Of a DNA stretch of 64,000 nucleotides, positions 1 through 9,990 are shown in pieces. How positions within the stretch are numbered: the stretch's first letter is position 1; every line of letters starts with the position of its first letter. Position numbers and translations under genes: made by a program. The DNA is from Actinomycetes bacterium. GTDB lineage: Bacteria > Actinomycetota > Acidimicrobiia > Acidimicrobiales > Aldehydirespiratoraceae. Location of the stretch: contig JAJRXC010000017.1 in assembly GCA_024276495.1 (NCBI GenBank), forward strand, positions 1-64,000. Direction: 5' to 3'. Below the pieces are notes generated by a model. That model made no database searches, was not told the origin of the DNA, and saw nothing but the letters and a program-made list of their open reading frames with translations.

Positions 1-45
1 CCGCCTGAGCCCGCCGGATCGCTCGGGGTGGCAGCGGCCCTCCGG

Positions 46-51
46 TAGAAT
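46..51 (+). promoter_or_regulatory. Putative -10 (TAGAAT), leaderless promoter of ftsY
   Basis: TAGAAT with 9 nt to ATG at 61, no Shine-Dalgarno. Confidence 0.5.
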
Positions 52-60
52 CCGCGACTC

Positions 61-1152
61 ATGCTGTTCGCACTGATCATCGCCATCGCCGCCGTCGTCA
101 TCATCGGCACGTCGGCCTACGTCCTTCTCCGCGACCGTCGCGACGATCTCGTGGTCGACGCACCGGCCGACGACACCGCGCTGGATGATGTCGCGGTCGA
201 AGACGTCGCGGTCGACGATGTCGTCGTCGACGGGCCGCGGCCGTCGTTTCGCGAACGCCTGGCGACGGCTCGATCCGCGCTCGGCGGCTACCTCGGCGCG
301 GTGTTCTCCAGTGGGAGGATCAGCAGCGAGACCTGGGACGATCTGGAGGAGGCCCTCATCCGGGCCGATGTCGGGGTGACGACGGCCACGTCCATCATCG
401 ACGCCGTCCGGGAGAAGGTCGCCGAGGATGGCATCGAGGAGACGGCGGAGCTGCCGGAGCTCATCAAGGCCGAGATCGTCGACCGACTCGCGGGATTCGA
501 TCGGGACCTGTCCGTCGATGTCGTCGCGGCCGGGGGCGAACCCGGCCCGGCGGTGTGGCTCTTCGTCGGCGTCAACGGTGTCGGCAAGACCACCACGATC
601 GGCAAGCTCGCGGCACGAGAGAAGGCCGACGGCCGTTCGCTGGTCCTCGCCGCCGGTGACACCTTCCGGGCCGCCGCGGCCGAGCAGCTCACGATGTGGG
701 CCGAACGCAGCGAGGTCGACATCGTCCGGGGAGCCGAGGGCGCCGACCCCAGCTCGGTGATCTTCGACGCGGTCGAGCGGGCCGGTGCCCGCCGCGCCGA
801 CATCGTGATGGCCGACACCGCCGGTCGGTTGCAGACCAAGACCAACCTGATGGAAGAGCTGAGCAAGGTTCGCCGGGTGGCCGAGAAAGGCGTCGGCACC
901 GTCACCGAGACCCTGCTGGTGATCGACGCGACAACCGGACAGAACGGAATGTCGCAGGCCACGCAGTTCGCCGACGCGGTCGACGTCACCGGGGTGATCC
1001 TCACGAAGCTCGACGGCTCGGCCAAGGGCGGGATCGTCATCGCGATCCACTCCGAGCTCGGTCTCCCGGTGAAGCTCGTCGGCCTCGGCGAGGGCATCAA
1101 CGACCTCGTCGACTTCGACGCCACCGAGTTCGTCGACGCCCTTTTCGAGTAA
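61..1152 (+). CDS. ftsY: Signal recognition particle receptor FtsY, with acidic N-terminal extension after a TM helix
   Basis: GVNGVGKTTTIGKLA, DTFRAAAAEQL, DTAGRLQ, TKLDGSAKGG SRP-GTPase motifs. Confidence 0.97.
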   Translation: MLFALIIAIAAVVIIGTSAYVLLRDRRDDLVVDAPADDTALDDVAVEDVAVDDVVVDGPRPSFRERLATARSALGGYLGAVFSSGRISSETWDDLEEALIRADVGVTTATSIIDAVREKVAEDGIEETAELPELIKAEIVDRLAGFDRDLSVDVVAAGGEPGPAVWLFVGVNGVGKTTTIGKLAAREKADGRSLVLAAGDTFRAAAAEQLTMWAERSEVDIVRGAEGADPSSVIFDAVERAGARRADIVMADTAGRLQTKTNLMEELSKVRRVAEKGVGTVTETLLVIDATTGQNGMSQATQFADAVDVTGVILTKLDGSAKGGIVIAIHSELGLPVKLVGLGEGINDLVDFDATEFVDALFE

Positions 1153-1157
1153 CCCCT

Positions 1158-1208
1158 GGTTCTGTGACATCCGCGGACCGGTATGCGGTCCGCGGATGTC
1201 ACAGAACC
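1158..1208. repeat. Perfect 23-bp inverted repeat with 5-nt loop between ftsY and ffh
   Basis: GGTTCTGTGACATCCGCGGACCG-GTATG-CGGTCCGCGGATGTCACAGAACC. Confidence 0.9.
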
Positions 1209-1236
1209 GGGGAGAACGTCGCTGCGACGGCCCCGC

Positions 1237-1242
1237 TAGCCT
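1237..1242 (+). promoter_or_regulatory. Putative -10 (TAGCCT), leaderless promoter of ffh
   Basis: 9 nt upstream of ATG 1252. Confidence 0.5.
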
Positions 1243-1251
1243 GACCCGACC

Positions 1252-2700
1252 ATGTTCGAGACGCTCTCCGACCGATTCGACAACATCTTCAAGGGGATCC
1301 GGGGCCGCGGGAAGCTGTCGGCCGACGACGTCGACGAGACGCTGCGGGAGATCCGACGGGCGCTGCTCGAGGCCGACGTCAACCTCGATGTCGCCAAGAA
1401 CCTGACGGCCCGGATCCGCGATCGGGCCGTCGGCGACGAGTTGTCGGCCGCACTGAACCCCGGCCAGCAGATCGTCAAGATCGTGCTCGAGGAGTTGACG
1501 ACCAGCCTCGGTGGCGAGGCGATGAAGATCACCTACGCGTCGAAGCCGCCGACCGTCGTCCTCATGGCCGGGCTGCAGGGTGCGGGCAAGACCACCAACG
1601 CCGGCAAGCTCGCCCAGTGGTTCAAGAAACAGGGGCGCAACCCGCTCCTGGTCGGGGCCGATCTCCAACGTCCCGCGGCAGTCGAGCAGCTCCGTACGCT
1701 CGGTGGCCAGGTGGGCGTACCCGTGTTCTCGGAGGCCACCGACCCCGTCGAGGTGGCCGCGAAGGCCCTCGCCGAGGCGAACCGAACCGGGCGCGACGTC
1801 GTCATCGTCGACACGGCCGGTCGGTTGGCCATCGACGAAGAGTTGATGGCCGAAGTCGGTCGGATCTCCGATGCGGTCGAGCCCGACTACACGTTCCTGG
1901 TCGTCGACGCGATGACCGGGCAGGACGCGGTCACCGTCGCCCGGTCGTTCAACGAGACTCTTGCGCTCGACGGTGTGATCCTCACGAAGCTCGACGGCGA
2001 CGCCCGCGGCGGCGCCGCGCTCTCGGTGAAGGAGATCGTCGGCAAGCCGATCGCGTTCGCGTCGACCGGCGAGAAGCTCGAGGACTTCGAGACGTTCCAT
2101 CCCGATCGCCTGGCCAGCCGGATCCTCGGCATGGGCGACGTGGAGACCCTCATCGAGAAGGCGGAGGAGGCGTTCGACAAGGAGGAGGCGGAGGAGGCCG
2201 CCGCCCGGCTCCTCGAAGGCACCTTCACGCTGGAGGACTTCCTCGAGCAGATGCAACAGGTCAAGAAGATGGGGCCGCTCGGCAACCTGATGAGCATGAT
2301 GCCCGGTCTGCCCAAGGAGGCTCGCGACGTCGAGATCGACGACCGCCAGATCGCCAGGATCGAAGGCATCATCCGCTCGATGACCCCGTCCGAGCGCATC
2401 GCCCCCGCGGTCATCGACGGGTCCCGACGCCAGCGGATCGCGGCCGGTTCCGGCGTGCAACCCAACGAGGTCAAGGCGCTGCTCGACCAGTTCGGACAGA
2501 TGCGCAAGATGATGAAGCAGTTCGCCGGGTTCGGTACCAAGAAGACGAGCTCGAAAACCCGGGGCGGCAAGGGGTCGCGGGGCAAGAAGGGCAAGAAGAA
2601 GCGCGGAGGGCGGGTCACCGAGAAGGGTGGCGCCAAGGTCCAGAAGGCTTCGTTGACGTTGCCCGGGCTCGAAGACAGCGACTTTCCCGGGTTCAACTGA
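1252..2700 (+). CDS. ffh: Signal recognition particle protein Ffh (SRP54), Lys-rich C-terminus
   Basis: GLQGAGKTTNAGKLA, DTAGRLAIDEELM, TKLDGDARGGAALS and Met-rich M domain. Confidence 0.97.
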   Translation: MFETLSDRFDNIFKGIRGRGKLSADDVDETLREIRRALLEADVNLDVAKNLTARIRDRAVGDELSAALNPGQQIVKIVLEELTTSLGGEAMKITYASKPPTVVLMAGLQGAGKTTNAGKLAQWFKKQGRNPLLVGADLQRPAAVEQLRTLGGQVGVPVFSEATDPVEVAAKALAEANRTGRDVVIVDTAGRLAIDEELMAEVGRISDAVEPDYTFLVVDAMTGQDAVTVARSFNETLALDGVILTKLDGDARGGAALSVKEIVGKPIAFASTGEKLEDFETFHPDRLASRILGMGDVETLIEKAEEAFDKEEAEEAAARLLEGTFTLEDFLEQMQQVKKMGPLGNLMSMMPGLPKEARDVEIDDRQIARIEGIIRSMTPSERIAPAVIDGSRRQRIAAGSGVQPNEVKALLDQFGQMRKMMKQFAGFGTKKTSSKTRGGKGSRGKKGKKKRGGRVTEKGGAKVQKASLTLPGLEDSDFPGFN

Positions 2701-2855
2701 CTCGACCTCGGCCGCCGGCGCGAGATTCGGTCGTCAGGTTGGATCGGCGGCCCTGCGCAGATTGAATTGTCGGGTCGCCCGGTCCTGTTTGCCGCGCACC
2801 CGATCTTCCGTACCGATTCTCCAAGCCGAATCACCTCCAGAGAAACCGAGAAACA

Positions 2856-3275
2856 ATGGCCGTCAAGCTCCGCCTCATGCGGATGGGCAAGAAAAAGCAG
2901 CCCACCTATCGTGTCGTCGCCGCCGACGCGCGCTCGCCCCGAAACGGGCGCTTCATCGAGATCATCGGCACCTACGAGCCGCGCCAGGACCCGTCGGTCA
3001 TCAAGATCGACAACGAGCGGGCCGTCCACTGGCTCCAACACGGCGCGCAGCCGACCGAGCGGGTGGCCAAGCTCCTGAAGATCTCCGGAGCGTGGACCGA
3101 AGCCACCGGTGAGACGGTCGATGCCGTGGTTCCCACCGCGGCGCCCAAGAAGAGCAGGAAGCAGATCGAGAAGGAAGCCGAGGCGGCTGAGCAGGCCGCG
3201 GCGCCGACCGAGGAGCCCTCCGCCGAAACCGGTTCGGCCGGCGATGAAGACGGCACGACTGAAGGAGACGCCTGA
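2856..3275 (+). CDS. rpsP: 30S ribosomal protein bS16 with low-complexity C-terminal tail
   Basis: [42 protein letters not shown]. Confidence 0.97.
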   Translation: MAVKLRLMRMGKKKQPTYRVVAADARSPRNGRFIEIIGTYEPRQDPSVIKIDNERAVHWLQHGAQPTERVAKLLKISGAWTEATGETVDAVVPTAAPKKSRKQIEKEAEAAEQAAAPTEEPSAETGSAGDEDGTTEGDA

Positions 3276-3520
3276 TGGCGACCGAAGCAGCCCAGGCCGT
3301 GTGCGAGTACGTCGTGAAGCAGATCGTCGACAACCCCGACGCCGTGCACGTCGAGGTCTCCGAACGTGATTCCGGGATTCGCCTCGATGTGACCGTCGGC
3401 GACGGCGACATGGGTCGCGTCATCGGTAAGCGAGGCCGCGTGGCCACCGCGATCCGCACCGTGGTGCGGGCCGCCGGCCACGAAGACGACCAGACCATCG
3501 ACGTCGAGTTCGTCGACTGA
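3275..3520 (+). CDS. khpA: KH-domain RNA-binding protein KhpA
   Basis: GRVIGKRGRVATAIRTVVRAA KH motif; position rpsP-khpA-rimM. Confidence 0.93.
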   Translation: MATEAAQAVCEYVVKQIVDNPDAVHVEVSERDSGIRLDVTVGDGDMGRVIGKRGRVATAIRTVVRAAGHEDDQTIDVEFVD

Positions 3521-3534
3521 GACGACGCCGTCCG

Positions 3535-4020
3535 ATGCTCGAGGTCGGACGGATCACCCGCCCCCACGGGGTCGGAGGTGAGGTCAATGTCGTTCTCGTG
3601 TCCAACCGGACCGAACGCGTCGCCCCCGGATCGGTGTTGCACACCGACGACGGGCCACTGACCGTTCGCTCGTCGCGGCCCCACAAATCCGGGTACATCG
3701 TGCGCTTCGAGGAGTGCACCGACCGCAACCGAGCGGAGACGCTGCGGGGGACGGTGCTGTCGGCCGAACCGATAGAGGACCCCGACGAGCTGTGGGTTCA
3801 CGAGCTGATCGGTGCGATCGTCGTCGACGAGGCCGGCCTCGAACGGGGCACGGTCGCCCGGGTGATCGACAATCCGGCCAGTGATCTGCTCGAGCTCGAC
3901 TCCGGCGCGCTCGTCCCGTTGCGGTTCGTCACCGAGGTCGAGCCCGGTGTGCGGATCGACGTCGACGTCCCCGACGGGCTTTTCTCCCTCAACGAGCACG
4001 AGCGGGACGAGACCACGTGA
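3535..4020 (+). CDS. rimM: Ribosome maturation factor RimM
   Basis: LEVGRITRPHGVGGEV N-terminus; synteny. Confidence 0.95.
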   Translation: MLEVGRITRPHGVGGEVNVVLVSNRTERVAPGSVLHTDDGPLTVRSSRPHKSGYIVRFEECTDRNRAETLRGTVLSAEPIEDPDELWVHELIGAIVVDEAGLERGTVARVIDNPASDLLELDSGALVPLRFVTEVEPGVRIDVDVPDGLFSLNEHERDETT

Positions 4021-4757
4021 GCCTGCGAATCGACGTCTTCTCGATCTTTCCGAAGATGATCGACGCTGCCGCGTCGGAGTCGGTGATCGGACGCGGTCGC
4101 CGAGACGGCCTCCTCGACATCCGAGTCCACGATCTCCGAGCGACGACGACCGACGTCCATGGCACCGTCGACGACGCCCCGTTCGGTGGGGGAGCGGGGA
4201 TGGTCATGATGCCCGAGCCGCTGTTCGGGGCGGTCGAGGCCGCCGACCCACCCCGCCCGCTCTACTATCTGTCGCCGGCGGGACGGACCTTCGACCAGGC
4301 TCTGGCCCGAGAGCTCGCCGCCGGTTCGGGATTCTCGCTGCTGTGCGGCCGCTACGAGGGGGTCGACGAACGGGTTCGCGAACATCTCGTCGACGCCGAG
4401 ATCTCCGTGGGCGACGTCGTCTTGGCCGGGGGAGAAGTCGCGGCGCTCGTCGTCATCGAGGCGGTCGGCCGGCTCGTTCCCGGCGTGCTCGGGAACGCCT
4501 CGTCGCTCGACGACGAGTCGTTCGCCGACGGCCTGCTCGAGTACCCGCACTACACGCGGCCCGCCGATTTCCGCGGCTGGCGCGTGCCGGAGGTTCTCCG
4601 AAGCGGAGATCACGCCCGGGTGCGCCGCTGGCGTCGGGCGCAGGCACTGCGCCGGACCATCGAGCGGCGACCGGATCTCATCGAGGCCCGCGGCGGTCTG
4701 ACGATCGACGACGTCGATCTCCTCGAGGAGTTCGGGCTCGGCGACGAACCGGGCTGA
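4017..4757 (+). CDS. trmD: tRNA (guanine-N1)-methyltransferase TrmD
   Basis: GGGAGMVMMPEP, LLCGRYEGVDERV, SVGDVVLAGGE, YPHYTRPADFRG. Confidence 0.97.
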   Translation: MSLRIDVFSIFPKMIDAAASESVIGRGRRDGLLDIRVHDLRATTTDVHGTVDDAPFGGGAGMVMMPEPLFGAVEAADPPRPLYYLSPAGRTFDQALARELAAGSGFSLLCGRYEGVDERVREHLVDAEISVGDVVLAGGEVAALVVIEAVGRLVPGVLGNASSLDDESFADGLLEYPHYTRPADFRGWRVPEVLRSGDHARVRRWRRAQALRRTIERRPDLIEARGGLTIDDVDLLEEFGLGDEPG

Positions 4758-4877
4758 GAGAGGAGATCGATTGACTCGCTTCGGGTGGCGTCCGGGGTCG
4801 GTGCCTCTAAACTCGACCGTCGGCCTGGGTCCCGGATCCCGCCGTCAAACCTTTCGACCTCACCAGCGGAGCCTGCA

Positions 4878-5225
4878 ATGCAGCCCACCGATCTCATCGA
4901 CAACCTGAGCCTTCGAGACGACGTCCCCGACTTCGCCCCCGGTGACACCCTGAAGGTCCATGTGAAGGTCATCGAGGGCAATCGCCAGCGCACGCAGCTG
5001 TTCGAAGGAGTCGTCATCCGCCGACAGGGCTCCGGCATCCGTGAGTCCTTCACGGTGCGAAAGCTCAGCTTCGGCGTCGGCGTCGAACGCACCTTCCCGT
5101 TGCACACCCCGATCGTCGAGAAGATCGAACGGGTGACTCGCGGCGATGTTCGCCGGGCCAAGCTCTACTATCTGCGCGATCGTGTCGGGAAGTCGGCGAA
5201 GATCAAGGAGAAGCGCGACCACTGA
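4878..5225 (+). CDS. rplS: 50S ribosomal protein bL19
   Basis: [43 protein letters not shown] inside the longer ORF 4785-5225. Confidence 0.96.
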   Translation: MQPTDLIDNLSLRDDVPDFAPGDTLKVHVKVIEGNRQRTQLFEGVVIRRQGSGIRESFTVRKLSFGVGVERTFPLHTPIVEKIERVTRGDVRRAKLYYLRDRVGKSAKIKEKRDH

Positions 5226-5275
5226 GTCGTTTCCGGCGGCCTCGGTAGCCGACCCGCACTGTCACAGGGCCGATC

Positions 5276-5281
5276 TAGGGT
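5276..5281 (+). promoter_or_regulatory. Putative -10 (TAGGGT), leaderless promoter of yraN-like gene
   Basis: 7 nt upstream of ATG 5289. Confidence 0.45.
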
Positions 5282-5288
5282 CGGCCGC

Positions 5289-5630
5289 ATGGACCGATCA
5301 CGGGTGGCGTTGGGCGAATGGGGCGAAGCGAAGGTGGCGCGCCACTACGAGGCGGCCGGCTACGACGTGCTCGATCGCAACTGGCGGGTTCGTGGCGGCG
5401 AGATCGATCTCGTGCTCGGTCGTGGCGACGAGATCGTGTTCTGTGAGGTGAAGACCCGCTCGTCGGGTCGTTACGGCCACGGGGTCGAAGCCGTCGGGAT
5501 CCGAAAGCAGCAGTTTCTGCGTCGAACCGCGGTCACCTGGCTCGATGCCCACGATCGCCGCGGCCGTCTTCGCTTCGATGTCGCGGCCGTCACCCGAGGC
5601 CGAGTCGAGGTGATCGAAGCCGCGTTCTGA
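5289..5630 (+). CDS. YraN/UPF0102 family endonuclease-like protein
   Basis: GEWGEAKVARHYEAAGYDVLDRNWRVRGGEIDLV...CEVKTRSS. Confidence 0.93.
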   Translation: MDRSRVALGEWGEAKVARHYEAAGYDVLDRNWRVRGGEIDLVLGRGDEIVFCEVKTRSSGRYGHGVEAVGIRKQQFLRRTAVTWLDAHDRRGRLRFDVAAVTRGRVEVIEAAF

Positions 5631-5648
5631 GCTGCGCCGTCTCGCCCC

Positions 5649-5858
5649 TCAGCGTGGCTTTCTACGCGTTCGCCGGCCGTCCCAACAGCCGCGATGCCAG
5701 TGGCGACGGAGGTCGGGGGCGTCCACCGGCACCACCGCGTAGTGGCCGGTTCCGGGGAGGATGTCGCGATTGCAGTTCGGGCACAGATAGGTCTTGGTGG
5801 CCTGGTAGGGCTGGAGGAACCGCACTTCCACCTCGCCGTAGGCCTCCGGGTCGTCCAT
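5649..5858 (-). CDS. Conserved small zinc-ribbon-like protein
   Basis: YLCPNCNRDILPGTGHYAVVPVDAPDLRRHWHRGCW; CxxC plus H/C pairs; ATG overlaps upstream stop (TGATG). Confidence 0.7.
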   Translation of the reverse strand: MDDPEAYGEVEVRFLQPYQATKTYLCPNCNRDILPGTGHYAVVPVDAPDLRRHWHRGCWDGRRTRRKPR

Positions 5859-5968
5859 CAGCCGAACAACGCCCACAAGACGAGCAGGACGGCGACGAGC
5901 ACCGCCGCGCCGACGAAGAGGTAGTCGCTCGGCCGACGTCGGTGTGGTCGCGTGGGGTCCATTCCCAT
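5858..5968 (-). CDS. 36-aa single-pass membrane protein
   Basis: MGMDPTRPHRRRPSDYLFVGAAVLVAVLLVLWALFG; overlaps start of following small gene. Confidence 0.55.
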   Translation of the reverse strand: MGMDPTRPHRRRPSDYLFVGAAVLVAVLLVLWALFG

Positions 5969-5989
5969 TCCGTCAGTATCGTCTGTCCG

Positions 5990-6346
5990 ATGTGGAGCCC
6001 CACCCTGCGTCCTCCGGTCGTTGCCGTCATGTCGGTGGCGTTGTTCATCGGCGCCTGCGCGAGCGCGCCGCCGGAGGTGCCCGTCGGGCCCGACGGCGAA
6101 CCCGACCCCGTGCTCGTTTCCGGCCGCGAGGTCTATGCCGCTCGTTGCAGCAGCTGTCATGGATCGGCAGGTGATGGCGGCAGCGGGCCCCGCCTGGCCG
6201 GCGTCGTCGCCGACGTCTTTCCCGATCCGGGAGACCAGGCCCTCGTGATCAGAGAGGGTCGCGACAACATGCCGGGGTTCGATTCACGCCTTTCCGACGA
6301 TCAGATCGACGCCGTGGTGCGCTACACCCGAGAGGTTCTCGGCTGA
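5990..6346 (+). CDS. Lipoprotein cytochrome c (single CxxCH)
   Basis: Lipobox SVALFIGAC; CSSCHG; distal NMPGF Met ligand. Confidence 0.88.
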   Translation: MWSPTLRPPVVAVMSVALFIGACASAPPEVPVGPDGEPDPVLVSGREVYAARCSSCHGSAGDGGSGPRLAGVVADVFPDPGDQALVIREGRDNMPGFDSRLSDDQIDAVVRYTREVLG

Positions 6347-6442
6347 ACGTCGTCGGGCCGTCACACCCGTTCGCTATGGTCACCCCACGCTCATCGTCTG
6401 CGACAAGGCGATCTCCAGAAGTCCAGTCTTCGGAGGTCAACC

Positions 6443-7957
6443 GTGCTCGCAACCATTCCGTCCTCGACGCTCGATGGCATCGATGGCGCCCGCGTCGCCG
6501 TCGAGGTCCATGTCGCCAACGGGCTGCCGGGGTTCACGATCGTGGGGCTCCCCGACGCGTCCTGCCGTGAAGCCCGCGACCGGGTGCGCGCCGCCATCGA
6601 GTCGAGCGATCTTCGTTGGCCGATGCAACGCGTGACCGTCAATCTCGCCCCGGGCGGGCTGCGAAAGGTGGGAGCCGGGCTCGACCTCGCGATCGCGCTG
6701 GGGATTCTCGGCGCGAGCGGACAGATCGCCGTGGAGCGCCTTCGCGGGCTGGCGGCGGTCGGTGAGCTCGGCCTCGACGGCACCGTGCGGCCCGTGCGCG
6801 GGATCCTCCCGATGGTCGACACGCTCGACGATTCCCGCGTCGTGGTCGCCGCAGCCGATGCCCGGGTCGCCACGCTCGGGCTCGATGACCGGGTGCGGCC
6901 GGTGCATCGGCTGCGCGAGGTCGTCGATGCGGTGGTCGAAGGCCTGCCGTGGCCCGATGTCGCGCACGAGGTGTCGGTCGATCCTCCGGCGGTCGAGCCC
7001 GACCTCGCCGATGTGCGAGGGCAGCACGCGGCCCGTCACGCGTTGGAGGTCGCTGCGGCCGGCGGGCACCATCTTCTTCTCGTCGGTCCGCCCGGTGCCG
7101 GTAAGACGATGCTGGCCCGGCGGCTTCCCGGCCTGCTCCCGGAGCTCGAGCCCGAGGCGGCGCGGGCGGCCACGAGAATCCACAGCGCGGCCGGCCTCCC
7201 GCTTCCCGCCTCCGGTCTCGTCCACCGGCCACCGTTTCGGGCGCCGCACCACTCGGCCTCGATGGCGGCGCTCGTCGGGGGAGGATCGGGGCAGGCCCGG
7301 CCGGGGGAGGTCAGCGTGGCGAGCGAGGGGGTGTTGTTCCTCGACGAGCTCGGTGAGTTCGCGCCGCGGGTGCTCGATGCGCTTCGTCAGCCGCTCGAGG
7401 AGGGGGTCGTGAGAATCGCCCGCAGCGGCGGGACCCGATCCCATCCCGCCCGGGTTCTTCTCGTCGCGGCGATGAACCCGTGTCCATGCGGGGAGGGTGG
7501 AAGCCTGGCCTGCCGCTGCAACGCGGCGTCGCGGTCGCGCTACGCGGCGCGCGTCTCCGGGCCGCTGCTCGACCGTCTCGACGTGATGGTCCACGTCGAT
7601 CGTCCCTCGCCGGTGGCTCTTCTCGGCGCGCAGCCGGGCGAGTGCTCCGCCACCGTGGCCGAGCGTGTCGCCGAAGCCCGGGCCCGAGCCCGGGCCCGGG
7701 GAGTCGGATGCAACGCGGCGTTGACCCGCGAACAGCTCGACGAGCACGCCGCGCTCGAGCCGGCGGCGGTCGATGTTCTCCACGACGCCATGAGACGTGG
7801 CGTCCTGAGCGCACGGGGCGCCATGAGGGTTCGAGCCGTTGCCCGCACGATTCGCGATCTCGACGACGGCGGCCGCGGCGTGCGCAGTCGCGACATCACC
7901 CGCGCCATCGAGATGCGGGTCCGGCCCCCGATGGGCGGCGATGATGTCGTCGACTGA
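6443..7957 (+). CDS. comM: YifB/ComM family Mg-chelatase-like AAA+ ATPase
   Basis: GLPGFTIVGLPDASCREARDRVRAAI; GPPGAGKTMLA; FRAPHHSAS; NPCPCG. Confidence 0.96.
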   Translation: MLATIPSSTLDGIDGARVAVEVHVANGLPGFTIVGLPDASCREARDRVRAAIESSDLRWPMQRVTVNLAPGGLRKVGAGLDLAIALGILGASGQIAVERLRGLAAVGELGLDGTVRPVRGILPMVDTLDDSRVVVAAADARVATLGLDDRVRPVHRLREVVDAVVEGLPWPDVAHEVSVDPPAVEPDLADVRGQHAARHALEVAAAGGHHLLLVGPPGAGKTMLARRLPGLLPELEPEAARAATRIHSAAGLPLPASGLVHRPPFRAPHHSASMAALVGGGSGQARPGEVSVASEGVLFLDELGEFAPRVLDALRQPLEEGVVRIARSGGTRSHPARVLLVAAMNPCPCGEGGSLACRCNAASRSRYAARVSGPLLDRLDVMVHVDRPSPVALLGAQPGECSATVAERVAEARARARARGVGCNAALTREQLDEHAALEPAAVDVLHDAMRRGVLSARGAMRVRAVARTIRDLDDGGRGVRSRDITRAIEMRVRPPMGGDDVVD

Positions 7958-9062
7958 CCCCACCCACCCCGGCGACCACTCACCGTCGGCCGAGATCGCC
8001 GCCCTGGCCGCGCTTCCCCGGGCCGGGTCGGTTCGCCTCGGCCGTCTGCTCCGCGACCGGGAGCCGGGCGGGGCCTGGTCGCGTGTCAAGGAGGGTCGCG
8101 TCCCGGTCGAGGTGGCACCGGCCGCGGTGCGCGAGGAGTGGCGAGCGGCCTCCCGCTCGGTCGAGCTCGTCGAGCTCGGTCGTCGGCTTCGAACGGCCGG
8201 GGTCGTCCCGACCTCCTGGCACGATGATGCCCATCCGCCCCAGTTTCGTGCCGACATCGATCCGGCGCCGCTGGCCTTTCGGCGCGGCCGGCTTCCCGAC
8301 GCGAACCTGCCCCATGTCGCGATCGTCGGAACCCGACGGGCATCGGCGATCGGCAGGGAGATGGCCAGGGAGTTGGGCGCCGGTCTCGCCGCCTCGGGTG
8401 TCGTCGTGGTGTCGGGCCTGGCGTTGGGCATCGACGGGGCCGCGCACCGCGGTGCGCTGCTCGGCGCCGGTGCGCCACCGGTCGCCGTGGTCGGTAGCGG
8501 TGCCGATGTCGTCTACCCGGCCGCGCACCGCGACCTGTGGCGCGAGGTCGCCGCGGTCGGCGCGGTCCTCACCGAGGCACCGTTCGGCGCCCGCCCCGAC
8601 GCATGGCGGTTCCCGGCCCGGAACCGGCTGATCGCGGCGCTCGCCGACCTCGTCGTCGTGGTCGAGTCCCGCGCGGCCGGTGGCTCGCTGTTGACCGTGG
8701 AGCAGGCAACCCGTCGTGGCGTCGACGTCATGTCCGTGCCCGGGTCGGTCCGCAACGCGGCCGCGATCGGCACCAACCAGCTGTTGGCCGACGGGTGCGC
8801 CCCGGTTCGCGACGTCGACGACGTCCTCGTCGCGTTGGGCCTGGGTGCTGCCACCGCCGCGGCTCGGCGGGCGACTCCGACCCGGCCCGCCGTCTCGCCC
8901 GAAGCCGACCGGGTGTTGGCGGCGATCGACGACGGACCGACATCGGTCGATCAGCTCGTCGAGCGACTCGGGATCGACGTCGGCGATGTCTATCTGCGCC
9001 TCGGGGAGCTGTCCGCCGCGGGCCGGGTCGTGCACGACGGTGCCCGCGTGCGTCGCGCATGA
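7944..9062 (+). CDS. dprA: DNA-processing protein DprA
   Basis: [66 protein letters not shown]. Confidence 0.95.
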   Translation: MSSTDPTHPGDHSPSAEIAALAALPRAGSVRLGRLLRDREPGGAWSRVKEGRVPVEVAPAAVREEWRAASRSVELVELGRRLRTAGVVPTSWHDDAHPPQFRADIDPAPLAFRRGRLPDANLPHVAIVGTRRASAIGREMARELGAGLAASGVVVVSGLALGIDGAAHRGALLGAGAPPVAVVGSGADVVYPAAHRDLWREVAAVGAVLTEAPFGARPDAWRFPARNRLIAALADLVVVVESRAAGGSLLTVEQATRRGVDVMSVPGSVRNAAAIGTNQLLADGCAPVRDVDDVLVALGLGAATAAARRATPTRPAVSPEADRVLAAIDDGPTSVDQLVERLGIDVGDVYLRLGELSAAGRVVHDGARVRRA

Positions 9063-9089
9063 TGGCGTCGACCGCGGTGGGTGGTTGGC

Positions 9090-9095
9090 TAGGGT
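9090..9095 (+). promoter_or_regulatory. Putative -10 (TAGGGT), leaderless promoter of xerC-like gene
   Basis: 7 nt upstream of ATG 9103. Confidence 0.45.
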
Positions 9096-9102
9096 CATCA
9101 CC

Positions 9103-9981
9103 ATGAAACGCTGGGAGCTCGACGACTGGCTGGCCTCGCTGACCCGCGTGGCGCCGTCGACCCTGGCGGTGTACCGCCGCGACCTGCGCGACGCGGCGCG
9201 CTGGCTCGACACCGTCGGACGGCCGTCGCCCGTGTCGGTGACCCGCCGGGACCTCCGCGGCTACCTGGCCCGACTCGACCGGGACGGCTACGCCCGGCGC
9301 ACCATCGCCCGGAAGGCATCGATACTGCGACGTTACTTCCGGTGGGCGCAGCGAACGGGTCGGATCGAAACGGACCCCAGCGCCGCGCTCTCCGCCCCCC
9401 GAGGCACCGCGACGCTTCCCCGGGTGCTCTCCGCCGACGAGCTCGACCACCTGATCGAAGGCGGTGTGCGCAGCTCGGATCGGCCCGAGATCGAGCTACG
9501 GGATCGCGCCGTGGTCGAACTGCTCTATGGCAGTGGTCTTCGGGTCAGCGAACTGTGCGGCCTTCGTCGTGTCGACCTCGCGGGGCCGAAGGGAACCGTC
9601 TCCGTCTGGGGGAAGGGCGACAAACAGCGACGGGTGCCGATCTCGGATCCGGCGGCCGACGCGTTGGCCCGCTGGATGTCCGATGGTCGACCCGCGCTCG
9701 TCACCGAGGGGTCGCCCGATGATCGGGTTTTCCTGAACCGTCGAGGGAACCCGCTCGGGCCCCGCGATGTCCGACGCCTGCTCGACCGCCGATCACCGAC
9801 ACCCACGCACCCCCACGCACTTCGCCACACCTTTGCCACTCATCTTTTGGACGGAGGTGCCGACTTGCGTGCTGTGCAGGAATTGTTGGGCCACGCGGAT
9901 CTCGCCACCACTCAGATCTACACGCGGGTGAGTCGGGAGCGAATGCGTGAGGTCCACCGATCAACCCATCCCCGCGCGTAG
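9103..9981 (+). CDS. xerC: Tyrosine recombinase XerC/XerD
   Basis: [51 protein letters not shown]. Confidence 0.95.
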   Translation: MKRWELDDWLASLTRVAPSTLAVYRRDLRDAARWLDTVGRPSPVSVTRRDLRGYLARLDRDGYARRTIARKASILRRYFRWAQRTGRIETDPSAALSAPRGTATLPRVLSADELDHLIEGGVRSSDRPEIELRDRAVVELLYGSGLRVSELCGLRRVDLAGPKGTVSVWGKGDKQRRVPISDPAADALARWMSDGRPALVTEGSPDDRVFLNRRGNPLGPRDVRRLLDRRSPTPTHPHALRHTFATHLLDGGADLRAVQELLGHADLATTQIYTRVSRERMREVHRSTHPRA

Positions 9982-9990
9982 GAATCACTT

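Noticed and set aside
6276-6292. tRNA T-loop-like GGGGTTCGATTCACG
   Set aside because: Lies inside the cytochrome c coding sequence (NMPGFDSRL); no acceptor or anticodon stem pairing seen.
6437-8431. 664-aa minus-strand ORF antisense to comM/dprA
   Set aside because: Shadow ORF; both strands open because of GC3 bias, and the plus-strand proteins are unambiguous.
9103-9981. Tyrosine recombinase as sign of an integrated mobile element
   Set aside because: Sits in the conserved dprA-xerC-whiG-rpsB neighbourhood; no att repeats or phage genes seen.
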